Shown piece after piece: positions 17,993 through 26,144 of a DNA stretch of 64,000 nucleotides. The position numbers and the translations under genes were made by a program. The DNA lies in NCBI RefSeq assembly GCF_017163755.1, contig NZ_JAFIWC010000002.1, positions 62,001 to 126,000 on the forward strand, in the 5' to 3' direction. The first letter of the stretch is position 1; every line of letters starts with the position of its first letter. This stretch comes from Xanthomonas sp. Lineage in GTDB: Bacteria > Pseudomonadota > Gammaproteobacteria > Xanthomonadales > Xanthomonadaceae. The notes beneath the pieces were generated by a model. That model was not told the DNA's origin and did no database searches. It saw only the letters and a program-made list of their open reading frames with translations.

Positions 17993-18724
17993 TCACTCCT
18001 GCAGGCGCACGACGACGGCGGTGACGTTGTCGCGCGCCGCCCTGCCCATCGCCAGTTCGAACAAGCGCGCCAGCAGCGCGCGCGGATCGCCGAAGCGGCG
18101 GCATTCGGCGTCCAGCTCCGGGTCGGGGATTTCCTTGTTGATGCCGTCGCTGCACAGCAGGTACTGCGCGCCCGCCGCACTGGGCGCCAGCACCCAGTCC
18201 ACGAACAGCGGCTCCTGCGCGCCGACCGCGCGGGTCAGCACGCCGGCGTTGGCGGCCGGATCGGACGCGGCCGCGCCGGCCTTCGCGAACTGGGTGGCGT
18301 CGTCCTTGATCCCGTGCACGTGGTCGCGGGTGAGCTGGCGCAGCGGCCCGGCGAACTGGCCGTAGCCGCGGCTGTCGCCGACCCAGCCGCACAGCATGAA
18401 GTCCGGGTCGTACACCAGCACCACCACGGTGGAGGCGATCATGTCGACCTGGCGCTGCGCCGCGCAGCGCAACAGCTCGCTGTTGATCTGCGCCAGCGTG
18501 TCCTCGATCGCCTCGATGAAGTCGCACACGTCCGGCGCACGCGGCAGCGCCGCCAGCCGCTCGACGATCAGCCCGCTGGCGTAGTCGCCGGCGGCGTGCC
18601 CGCCGAGGCCGTCGGCCACCACCCACAGGCCGGCATCGTCGCGCAGCAGCAGCGCGTCCTCGTTGTGGCGGCGCACCTTGCCGGTCTCGGTATGGCCGGC
18701 GGAGCGGTAGCGGGACACGGCCAT
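17993..18724 (-). CDS. pppA: PP2C-family phosphatase PppA
   Basis: A 243-residue PPM/PP2C phosphatase that would reverse PpkA phosphorylation. The metal-binding motifs are all present: GKVRRHNEDALLL near the N-terminus, VVADGLGGHAAGDYAS, GWVGDSRGYG, YLLCSDGINKEI and ARDNVTAVVVRL at the end. Its ATG shares a base with the tagF stop codon (TGATG), and ppkA begins 6 nt downstream, so tagF-pppA-ppkA are translationally coupled. The start at 18724 gives the usual length. Confidence 0.95.
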   Translation of the reverse strand: MAVSRYRSAGHTETGKVRRHNEDALLLRDDAGLWVVADGLGGHAAGDYASGLIVERLAALPRAPDVCDFIEAIEDTLAQINSELLRCAAQRQVDMIASTVVVLVYDPDFMLCGWVGDSRGYGQFAGPLRQLTRDHVHGIKDDATQFAKAGAAASDPAANAGVLTRAVGAQEPLFVDWVLAPSAAGAQYLLCSDGINKEIPDPELDAECRRFGDPRALLARLFELAMGRAARDNVTAVVVRLQE

Positions 18725-19314
18725 CAGCGCGCGTCCTGCGGCAACGCCACGCCGCCGCGCAGCCAGGCCAGGTAGTGGTGCGCGGCCAGCAGGCCTTCGC
18801 CGTGCAGCACCGCGCCGTCCTCGCCCCACCACTGCGCGTGCCCGCGCAGCGCGCGCGGCGCCGGCACCGCGTCCGGGACCACGGTCGCGTCCGGGTCCGG
18901 CGCCAGCGTCAGCACCTGCGCGTCGAACGCGTCCACGCCCAGCGTGCGCGCGCGCAAGGCTTCGCCGAGCACCGCGGCCGCGCGTGCGTACCAGGCCGGC
19001 GCCGGTGCCTGGGCCTGCGCCAGCGGCAGCGCGATCAGCAGCGGGAAGCAGCGGCCGACGCGATCCTCGCCCGGCCCCAGCACGCCGGCCCACGCCTGCG
19101 CATCGCACACGCCCGCGCCGAGCACGAAGGCGCGGATGCCGCTGCCGCGGTACGCCGGCGCCCACTGCGCGCCCAACTGCTCGCGCGCGGCGGCGACCAG
19201 TTGCGAAAAATGCCGGTCCCAGGCCTCGACGAACGCCGGCGGCAGGCGCCGCTGCACGAAGTCGCCGGCGCCCGGCAGCTTGCCGAAGAATCCGGGCAGC
19301 AGGGCCTGCGGCAT
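18724..19314 (-). CDS. tagF: Type VI secretion-associated protein TagF (ImpM)
   Basis: A 196-residue TagF of the ImpM/PF09867 type, which in Pseudomonas acts as a post-translational brake on T6SS firing in parallel with the PpkA/PppA pathway. The family N-terminus GFFGKLPGAGDFVQRRLPPAFVEAWD is clear, as is WAPAYRGSGIRAFVLGAG and the GRCFPLLIALPL block. It is a stand-alone TagF, not fused to PppA. It begins 2 nt after the tssM stop codon and overlaps pppA. Confidence 0.95.
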   Translation of the reverse strand: MPQALLPGFFGKLPGAGDFVQRRLPPAFVEAWDRHFSQLVAAAREQLGAQWAPAYRGSGIRAFVLGAGVCDAQAWAGVLGPGEDRVGRCFPLLIALPLAQAQAPAPAWYARAAAVLGEALRARTLGVDAFDAQVLTLAPDPDATVVPDAVPAPRALRGHAQWWGEDGAVLHGEGLLAAHHYLAWLRGGVALPQDAR

Positions 19315-19316
19315 GC

Positions 19317-22300
19317 TCAGCCCCCGCACGCGAAACGACGCACGTCGGCGTCGAGGAAGGGATGGCGCAGGTTGCCGGCGCGCAACGGCAGCTGCACCGC
19401 ATGCCCTCCGACATCGAAGCGGGCGACGAAGCGCAGGTCCGACGGGTTCTGCAGGTCGCCGGCCTGCAGCGCGCGGAACAGCGCCCAGTCGCCCTGGTAG
19501 TCGAGCCGGCCGAGCGCCGCGCCATCGCTGCCGAACGCGGCGATGCTGACGTGGCCGGGCGTGGGCCCGGGCCACTTCATCGGCTTGCTGTCGATGCCGC
19601 CGGGGCGGTAGTCGTACTGCTGGCCTTCGATGTCCACGGTCAGCCGCGCCACGCCCTCGCCCAGGGTCGGCGCCAGCAGGGTGAAGCCGACCTCGGGCAT
19701 CGCCGCGCCGCGGAAGTATTTCTGCCGGATGCGCTCGGCCAGCTGCAGCTGCGCCGGCAGCCCGGGCGCGCCGGCGAGCGCATCCGGGCCGCTCTTCCAG
19801 CGCCAGTCGCGCCCGCTGGTGTCGAGCAGGGCGCGCAGCGAATCGCGGTACAGGGCGTCGAAGCGGCCGCCGACGCCGAACAGCTCGCCGAAGTTCTGCA
19901 GCGGGATCTCGCTGGCGCTGGCCGGATCGAACGGATAGCGGCCGCGCACGAACTCGGCGCACACCACGCCGACCGCCTGCTGCACCTGCGCGTCCAGCGC
20001 GGTCTGCGCGCCGCGCGCCATCAGCGCGGCACTGCTGCCGGTCAGCGATTGCAGCCAGCCGGACAGCGGCGGCGGCAACTGCGCCGCTTCCTGCCGCGCC
20101 AGCAACAGCTGCGGGTTCGGCTGCGCGGAGGCGGTGGCCGGATCGGTCATCGTCAGCAGGGTCTTGCTGAGCTGGTCGAGCACGCCGAGCACGTGGTCCA
20201 GCGGCGTGGCGCCGGGCGCGCCGTCGCCCAGGCCGTTGAGCGCGGCGAAGTGCTCGGCGATCGCCGCGCCGGGCGGCGCAGCGGCATCGGCGCCGCCGTC
20301 GCCGCTGGCGGCCAGCGCCGCGGCCATCGTCGCGTTGCCGCCGGGCAGCTTGGCCGCCAGCGTGGCGCCGGCCTTGCCCGCCGCGGCGCGCGCCGCGTCC
20401 TGCGCGGGCGCGGCCGGCGGCGCGCGCAGCAGCTGCCGGGTGTTGTCGCGCACCAGCCCGAGCAGCAGCCGCAGCGGCGAGCTCGGCCCGGCCAGCTTGG
20501 CGGCGATCGCGCTGGCCTGCTGCAGGTCGGCGGCCGGCTGCAGCTGCAGATCGGCGAGCAGGCCGTCCCAGTAGCGGATGTAGTCCTGTTCGTAGAGCAC
20601 GCGCACCTGCTGCGCCAGCCGCGCCTTGCCCAGCGCGTCGATGCGGCGCGGGCCGAACACCCAGTCGTCGCGCACGAACTGCTCGACCGCCTCGCCGATG
20701 CCCTGGCCGGCCAGCGCGGCGAACACCGGCTGCGTGTACAGCGCCGGCAGCGGCTCGGACAGCGGCGCGCCGCTCTTGCGCTGGAACACGTTGCCGAGCA
20801 GGCCCAGCGCCTTGTCCAGCTGCAGCGGTTCGGCGCCGGCCTGCGGCTGCGACAGCTTGAGGTTGCCGTACACCAGCGTGGCCAGGTCGGCCGAACGCAG
20901 CGTGTTGCGCGCCTGCTCCAGCAGCGCCGGATCCAGCGACAGCGCGCGCAGGCGCCCGGGCTCGTCGAGCAGTGCCTGGAAGTGCGCGGCCAGCGCCTGC
21001 TGCAGCACCGCGTCGCCGGGGAACAGCTTGCGCCACTCGATCGCGGTCAGCGCGGCCAGCTGGTCGCGGTCCAGGTGCTGCGGCTGGCCGAGCATCAGGT
21101 AGCCCTTGAGGTAGTAGTACAGCGCCTGCGGCGAGCTGGCGGCATGCTCGGCCATGCCCTGGCGCAGGCGTAGCGCCACGCCCGGCACCAGGGTGCCGTT
21201 GAGCTGGCGCAGGTAGGCGTCGTGCAGTTCGTCGCCGACCGCCTCGCCCTGGTACAGGCCCAGCCGCATCGACCACGGCGCGCGCCCGCGGTACTGGCGC
21301 GCGACGCGCTCCACCGCGCGCGTGCCCTCCAGCTGCTGCAGCGCCAGCGCGAAGTACTGCGGCGCGGTCGCGGCGTTGTCCGGATCCGGCGCGGCCGGCC
21401 GTGCGTCCAGCGCCGAGCGCACCTGCGCCAGGTAGGCGCGGTTGCCCAGGTAGCTGCCGCCCAGTCCGGCCAGCAGCGCCGCGGTCAGCAGCGCGACCGC
21501 GGCGTAGCCGGCCGCCTGCAGCCAGGCGCGGCGCCGCTCCAGCGCCGGCGCGCGCCCGGCCAGCCCGGATTCGCGCAACAGCACCTGCTTGAGCAGGCGT
21601 TCGACAAAGAACGTGCGGCGCTGCGCGCCCGGCGCCTGCACGCTGGCCTCGGCCAGGCCGAAGGTGCGCGCCACCGCGCCCATCATGCGGTCGATCGGCG
21701 TGCCTTCCTGGGTGCCGGAGGTCAGGTACACGCCGCGCAGCAGCGGCGGCGCGGCATAGGCGGTGCCGGCGAACACGCCTTCGACGAACTGCCGCGCGGC
21801 CTCGCCGAGCGCGGCGAACTGCTGCGGGAACGACAGGATCGCCGCGCGCCGGGCGCGGTCGCGCTCCACGTGCATGCGCTCGAACAGCCGCGCGTTGAGC
21901 CGCTCCTGCAGCAGCGCGTATTCGTCGGCGAAGCCGCGCGCGGCGCTGCCGTCCAGGCTGCGCGGCAACGGGAACGACACGCCCCACACCTGCGCGCGCT
22001 GCTCGGGGTTGAGGTCGTCGAAGAACTCGCCGAAGCCGCCGATCAGGTCGCACTTGGTGAACACCAGGTACACCGGCACGCTCATCTTCAGCTGCTCGCC
22101 GAGCTCGTCCAGGCGGCGGCGGATCGCCTGCACGTGCAGGTCGCGCCCGGCGTCGTCGAGCAGCAGCAGGTCGGACATGCTCATCGTCACCAGCACGCCG
22201 TTGAGCGGGCGCCGCCGCCGGTAGCGGCGCAGCAGGCGCAGGAAGTCGAGCCATGCGCCGGCATCGACCTGGCGGTCCGAATCCTGCGTGGTGTAGCGCC

Positions 22301-22865
22301 CGGCCGTGTCCAGGAACACCGCTTCGTCGGTGAACCACCAGTCGCAGTTGCGGGTGCCGCCGATGCCGCGCAGCGCCTGCTGGCCGAACCGCGCGGCCAG
22401 CGGGAAATGCAGCCCGGAATGCTGCAGCAGCGTGCTCTTGCCCGAGCCGGGCGGGCCGATCACCACGTACCACGGCAGCGTGTACAGGTCGCCGCCGCCG
22501 CGCCGCTTGCGCAGGATCTGCACCGCCTCGTGGAAGCGCGCGTGCAGCTGGTTGCGCTCGTCGTCGCCGCGCGCCTGGCGGTCGTCGCCGAGCGCGTCCA
22601 GCGCCGACGGCGCGGCCAGTTCCGCCGACAGCTTGCCGGCCTGCCTATGCGCGCGCAGCTGCTGCCATTGCAGCCAGCCGGCCCACGCGCCGACCAGCAA
22701 CAGGATCAGCAGCAGGCGCGCCACCGGGCCGGCCAGCGGCTGGCGCCCGGCGATGGCGACATAGGGCCCGATCAGCCAGATCAGCAGCGCGGCCAGCAGC
22801 AGCCCGGCCAGGGTCACCAGCCAGCGGGATTTCAGCAGTCCAAGCAGCTTGCCCACGGCGCTCAC
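19317..22865 (-). CDS. tssM: Type VI secretion inner-membrane protein TssM (IcmF)
   Basis: An 1182-residue TssM. Two N-terminal membrane segments (about residues 16-38 and 47-64) precede a cytoplasmic NTPase domain with Walker A GPPGSGKST (137-145) and a Walker B-like FLDTAGRYT. A third segment (WLQAAGYAAVALLTAALLAGLGGSYLGN) comes before the long periplasmic helical region and C-terminal beta domain (LLAPTLGEGVARLTVDIEGQ, WPGPTPGHVSIAAF). With TssL it forms the envelope channel complex. Translation starts at a GTG (22865) that overlaps the tssL stop codon as GTGA. The longer open frame upstream is not genic. An intact Walker A indicates the ATP-binding type of TssM. Confidence 0.96.
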   Translation of the reverse strand: MSAVGKLLGLLKSRWLVTLAGLLLAALLIWLIGPYVAIAGRQPLAGPVARLLLILLLVGAWAGWLQWQQLRAHRQAGKLSAELAAPSALDALGDDRQARGDDERNQLHARFHEAVQILRKRRGGGDLYTLPWYVVIGPPGSGKSTLLQHSGLHFPLAARFGQQALRGIGGTRNCDWWFTDEAVFLDTAGRYTTQDSDRQVDAGAWLDFLRLLRRYRRRRPLNGVLVTMSMSDLLLLDDAGRDLHVQAIRRRLDELGEQLKMSVPVYLVFTKCDLIGGFGEFFDDLNPEQRAQVWGVSFPLPRSLDGSAARGFADEYALLQERLNARLFERMHVERDRARRAAILSFPQQFAALGEAARQFVEGVFAGTAYAAPPLLRGVYLTSGTQEGTPIDRMMGAVARTFGLAEASVQAPGAQRRTFFVERLLKQVLLRESGLAGRAPALERRRAWLQAAGYAAVALLTAALLAGLGGSYLGNRAYLAQVRSALDARPAAPDPDNAATAPQYFALALQQLEGTRAVERVARQYRGRAPWSMRLGLYQGEAVGDELHDAYLRQLNGTLVPGVALRLRQGMAEHAASSPQALYYYLKGYLMLGQPQHLDRDQLAALTAIEWRKLFPGDAVLQQALAAHFQALLDEPGRLRALSLDPALLEQARNTLRSADLATLVYGNLKLSQPQAGAEPLQLDKALGLLGNVFQRKSGAPLSEPLPALYTQPVFAALAGQGIGEAVEQFVRDDWVFGPRRIDALGKARLAQQVRVLYEQDYIRYWDGLLADLQLQPAADLQQASAIAAKLAGPSSPLRLLLGLVRDNTRQLLRAPPAAPAQDAARAAAGKAGATLAAKLPGGNATMAAALAASGDGGADAAAPPGAAIAEHFAALNGLGDGAPGATPLDHVLGVLDQLSKTLLTMTDPATASAQPNPQLLLARQEAAQLPPPLSGWLQSLTGSSAALMARGAQTALDAQVQQAVGVVCAEFVRGRYPFDPASASEIPLQNFGELFGVGGRFDALYRDSLRALLDTSGRDWRWKSGPDALAGAPGLPAQLQLAERIRQKYFRGAAMPEVGFTLLAPTLGEGVARLTVDIEGQQYDYRPGGIDSKPMKWPGPTPGHVSIAAFGSDGAALGRLDYQGDWALFRALQAGDLQNPSDLRFVARFDVGGHAVQLPLRAGNLRHPFLDADVRRFACGG

Positions 22866-24148
22866 TCCCCCGGTTGGAACAGGATTTCCACGCGCCGGTT
22901 GCGCGTGCGGTTGGCCGCCAGCTGCGGCGGCATGGCGACCGGCTGCGAATCGCCGGCGCCGGCCGATTCGATCCGCGTCGGCACCGACAGGCGCTGCCCG
23001 AGCACCTGCGCCACCGCCTCGGCGCGCGCCGCCGACAGCGCGTAGTTGTCCTTGAAGCGCAGCGAGCGCAGCGGCTGGTCGTCGGTATGCCCGACCACGA
23101 TCACCCGCCCCGGCAGTTGCTCCAGCGCGGCGGCGATCCTGCCCAGCAGCGGCAACTGGTCCGGGTCCACGTCCACGCCGCCGGAGGCGAACATCGCGCT
23201 GGCGTTCAGGCGCACCCGCGCCTGGCCGTCGCCGCGCTCGTCGACGCTGAGCAGGCCGGCGCGTTCCTGCGGCGCCAGCAGTTGCTTGAGGCTGGTCGCC
23301 GGCGGCGGCCGGCTCGCCTGCGGCGGCGTGCCGCGTTGCAGGCCGATCTGCGCCGCGGCGGCGCTGATCGGCGCCGACAGCGCGTTCAGGCGCGCGTTGA
23401 ACCAGCCGAACGCGAGCAGCACCACGCTGGCCGCGGCGAGCGCGGCCACCCACAGCGGCACGTAGCGCGCCAGCCGGTTGCGGCGATCGTCCACGCCCTG
23501 CCAGTGCGGCGCCAGGGTGTCGGCGGCGGCGCCGCGCTGGGCGCGGATGCGCCGGTACAGGTCGTCCTGGATCTCCGCCAGCCGGGCGCGGCCGCCGGCC
23601 TCGATCTGGTAGCGCCCGGAAAAGCCCAGCGCCAGGCACAGGTACATCAGTTCGATCAGGTCCACGTGCCGCGGCACGTCCGCGCACAGGCGCTCGAGGA
23701 TCTGGAAGAACTTGGCGCCGCCGTAGGATTCGCCATGGAACACCACCAGCAGCGTCTTCTGCGACCAGCCGCTGTGCTCGCCCCACGGCGAATTGAGCAG
23801 CGCCTCGTCGAGCATCGCGCACAGCACGTAGCGCGCCGCGGTGACCGCTTCCACCGGCGCGCCGGCGTCGCGGGCGCGCTGTTCGAAGCGCCGCACCTGC
23901 GCCATCACCTGCTCGCGCAGCCGCGCCACGTCGGGCATGGCCGCGCTGTGGCGCAGCTGCACCGCCAGCAGCAGCAGCGGGCTGGCCGCCTGCACCAGCG
24001 GATTGACGCTGCGGCCGAGGAACTCGCTGATGTCGGCGTCGGCCGCCGCCGGCGCGGTGGCCGCGGCGGGCGCGGCGGCGGCGCGGCGCGGGCGCATGAT
24101 CGTGGCATCGCTCAACGGATCGTCGGCGGCGGGCGGTTGACGGTTCAT
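22862..24148 (-). CDS. tssL: Evolved TssL with OmpA-like peptidoglycan-binding domain
   Basis: A 428-residue TssL. The N-terminal 40 residues are Ala/Pro-rich and include DATIMRPRR, an arrangement like FHA-target threonines. The DotU/IcmH domain spans about 45-215 (AARYVLCAMLDEALLNSPWGEHSGWSQ is the family signature). One transmembrane helix (about 222-245) is followed by a periplasmic OmpA_C domain with VVGHTDDQPLRSLRFKDNYALSAARAEAVAQVL. That domain would anchor the complex to peptidoglycan, which matters because no tssJ lipoprotein gene was found in the locus. It lies 4 nt after tssK and overlaps tssM. Confidence 0.96.
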   Translation of the reverse strand: MNRQPPAADDPLSDATIMRPRRAAAAPAAATAPAAADADISEFLGRSVNPLVQAASPLLLLAVQLRHSAAMPDVARLREQVMAQVRRFEQRARDAGAPVEAVTAARYVLCAMLDEALLNSPWGEHSGWSQKTLLVVFHGESYGGAKFFQILERLCADVPRHVDLIELMYLCLALGFSGRYQIEAGGRARLAEIQDDLYRRIRAQRGAAADTLAPHWQGVDDRRNRLARYVPLWVAALAAASVVLLAFGWFNARLNALSAPISAAAAQIGLQRGTPPQASRPPPATSLKQLLAPQERAGLLSVDERGDGQARVRLNASAMFASGGVDVDPDQLPLLGRIAAALEQLPGRVIVVGHTDDQPLRSLRFKDNYALSAARAEAVAQVLGQRLSVPTRIESAGAGDSQPVAMPPQLAANRTRNRRVEILFQPGE

Positions 24149-24152
24149 GCGC

Positions 24153-25487
24153 TCAGCTCCGGATCGCCCACAGCTGCAGGTCCAGCCCGGCGAACTCGCT
24201 GCCGAAGTGGAACGCGATGCCGCCGGAGCCCTTCAACGCGCGCCACAGCGGCGACTGCTTGTCGAATTCGAAGTACAGGTAGCCGGCGTGGTACGGGATC
24301 TGCCGCGGCGCCACCGGCATCGGCACGGCGGCGATGCCCGGCAGCTGCAGGTTGACCAGGTCGCGGATCTTCTCCACCGGGCCGATCTTGGCCTGCAGCG
24401 GCAACTGCCGGCGCAGTTCCTCGGCCGGCACCTCGGCCTTGGCCGCGAGCACGAACGCGGCGCTGTCGAACAGCCCCGCGTCGGGCACCATCGCCACCCA
24501 CACGCCGAACTTGCGCGCCTGCACCGGGATCGGCAGCGCGGTCTGCTCCAGCACCGCGCTGAGGCTGCCGCGCAGCGCGGCGAACACCGGCTCGAAGCTG
24601 GCCTGCAACGCATCGTGGCGGTACGCCGGCCAGGCCGGCGGCCGCTTGCCCGGCACGGTGAAGGTGCTCAGCTCGCCGGCCAGCGCGACCAGCGCCGCAT
24701 ACAGGTCTTCCGGATGCAGCAGCGGCGCCGACGACCAGTGCGCGACCTGCGGCTGCCAGCGGTTGATCACCTGCAGCAGCAGGAAATCGGCGATCTCCGC
24801 CGCGCCGCCGCGGTCGCCGACCGCCACCCGCCCGGCCAATGCTTCGCCGCGCTGGTGCAGCAGGCCGAGCAGTTCCACCAGGAACGTGCTCAGCCGCGGC
24901 GCCGACTGGCACGCCAGGGCGGTGGGCACGAAGGCCTCGTCCAGCGTCACCTGGCGGTCGGCGCGCGATTCGACGATGCGCGCCAGCGGGATCCGGGTCA
25001 GCCCTTCCAGCGGCTGCGACTGCGGCAGCAGCCGCGCGCTCATGCCGCCGACCTCCATCAGCACCGCACCGTCCATGCTGCCGGACGCGTCGTCCACTTC
25101 GGTCTCGCGCACCCGGTAGCGGAACAGCTGGTCCGGCGCCGCCTCGGCGCGGCCCACGTCTGCCTGCGAGGCCGAGCGCAGCGGCAGGGTCAGGTAGACG
25201 GTCTGGTCGCGCCAGTTCGGCTCCACGTCCAGCGCCGGCGGCAGCGGATCGTCGCCGGGCATCGCGAACGGCGTGCCGTCGGGAAACACGCCGCGCGCGC
25301 GGCGGATGCCGAGCTTGCCGATCGCCAGCAGGTCGGTTTCCAGTTCCAGTTCGGAAAAGCCCCACGCGTGCGGACGCAGGCGGCCGGCGCGCAGGTCCAC
25401 GTAGCGCTCCAGGTAGCGCTCCTGCTGCTGCAGATGCTGGGGACGCAGAAACAGTCCCTCGCTCCAGACGACCTTGTTGTTCTGCAT
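24153..25487 (-). CDS. tssK: Type VI secretion baseplate protein TssK
   Basis: A 444-residue TssK, the trimer that links the TssEFG baseplate to the TssLM membrane complex. The N-terminus KVVWSEGLFLRPQHLQQQERYLERYVD is diagnostic, and IPYHAGYLYFEFDKQSPLW near the C-terminus is typical. I chose the Met at 25487, which fits the family length. It is the first gene of the unit tssK-tssL-tssM-tagF-pppA-ppkA. One of the shared T6SS boxes (25649-25666) lies 161 bp upstream, with no open frame in between. Confidence 0.96.
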   Translation of the reverse strand: MQNNKVVWSEGLFLRPQHLQQQERYLERYVDLRAGRLRPHAWGFSELELETDLLAIGKLGIRRARGVFPDGTPFAMPGDDPLPPALDVEPNWRDQTVYLTLPLRSASQADVGRAEAAPDQLFRYRVRETEVDDASGSMDGAVLMEVGGMSARLLPQSQPLEGLTRIPLARIVESRADRQVTLDEAFVPTALACQSAPRLSTFLVELLGLLHQRGEALAGRVAVGDRGGAAEIADFLLLQVINRWQPQVAHWSSAPLLHPEDLYAALVALAGELSTFTVPGKRPPAWPAYRHDALQASFEPVFAALRGSLSAVLEQTALPIPVQARKFGVWVAMVPDAGLFDSAAFVLAAKAEVPAEELRRQLPLQAKIGPVEKIRDLVNLQLPGIAAVPMPVAPRQIPYHAGYLYFEFDKQSPLWRALKGSGGIAFHFGSEFAGLDLQLWAIRS

Positions 25488-25648
25488 GATCCGCCGTGCC
25501 CGCTGCTGTCGATGGCCGCTGCGGCCGCGGCGTTGGACGCGGCAGCCGACCCCATTGCGATCCCCCTTGCCGAAAAGGCCCGGACGCGGCGCGCGGCGCG
25601 CGCAGTCCAGGCTGGCGGATGCAGTGTGGTCAGCGCGCCGATGCGCTA

Positions 25649-25666
25649 CCCGACAATTCGTCTCAG
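25649..25666 (-). promoter_or_regulatory. Shared T6SS box, copy D (upstream of tssK)
   Basis: The coding strand reads CTGAGACGAATTGTCGGG, one mismatch to the consensus of the four copies. It sits 161 bp upstream of the tssK start codon. A GAC-N5-GTC half-symmetry is visible inside the box. Confidence 0.7.
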
Positions 25667-25774
25667 CGCTGCCGCTATGCCGCGGCGACGTACTGCGCCC
25701 AGGAAATATGGCCGATGTCGAGGTGCCGTCGGTACTCGCTGCGCGTGTGTTCCTCCATCGCCTGAGCGCGGCTT

Positions 25775-25844
25775 GTGTAGGAGCGGCTTCAGCCGCGACA
25801 GGCATTCTCGGTAACGCGTGTCGCGGCTGAAGCCGCTCCTACAG
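25775..25844. repeat. GTAG-type REP doublet (copy 2)
   Basis: TGTAGGAGCGGCTTCAGCC at the start and GGCTGAAGCCGCTCCTACAG at the end are near-perfect inverted copies, forming two facing hairpins with the CGCGACAG/TGTCGCGG extensions. Confidence 0.9.
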
Positions 25845-25889
25845 GATGTGATGCCGTGCGCGCGCAGCAGCGGCACGTCGGCGCCCCAA

Positions 25890-26002
25890 CCCATCTTCCC
25901 CGCGCGCCGCGACGACTTGAGCCGCGCCAGCTGCGCCTCGCAGGCGCGCGCGAACTCGTCGCCGAACAGGCGCCGGAAGCACTCGTCCGGGTCCTTGGCC
26001 AG
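25890..26002 (-). pseudogene. Duplicated 3'-terminal fragment of fha
   Basis: This segment repeats 26149-26261, the last part of the intact fha gene, over 113 bp with only two differences. It encodes the final 37 residues and stop codon (ending RLKSSRRAGKMG) with one Tyr-to-Cys change. It is truncated exactly where the REP doublet 26003-26072 begins, so it has no start and should be non-coding. Confidence 0.9.
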
Positions 26003-26072
26003 CTGTAGGAGCGGCTTCAGCCGCGACAGGCACTATCGGCAACGCGTGTCGCGGCTGAAGCCGCTCCTACAG
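26003..26072. repeat. GTAG-type REP doublet (copy 3)
   Basis: CTGTAGGAGCGGCTTCAGCC faces its inverted copy, with a centre nearly identical to copy 2 (CAGGCACTATCGGCAACGCG against CAGGCATTCTCGGTAACGCG). Copies 2 and 3 flank the fha fragment, which points to a tandem duplication of a REP-plus-fha-end unit. Confidence 0.9.
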
Positions 26073-26144
26073 GATGCGATGCCGTGCGCGGGCGGCAGCG
26101 ACGCGTCGGCGCCCCAAGCCGCCGGCGATCGCCACGGCACCCGG

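Larger units (their letters stand above)
25488..26144. other. Long gap between fha and tssK: two REP doublets, an fha fragment and a T6SS box
   Basis: In transcription order this 657-bp gap holds a REP doublet (26072-26003), a 113-bp fragment of the fha 3' end (26002-25890), a second REP doublet (25844-25775) and the conserved T6SS box (25666-25649). No tssJ-like lipoprotein or other credible gene is present, although this is where tssJ is often found next to tssK. Confidence 0.8.

Noticed and set aside
14642-18775. A 1377-codon plus-strand frame opposite ppkA
   Set aside because: Antisense shadow of the kinase gene, low-complexity and without motifs.
25488-26144. A tssJ gene expected near tssK
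   Set aside because: No frame here has a lipoprotein signal. The region consists of REP doublets and the fha fragment.
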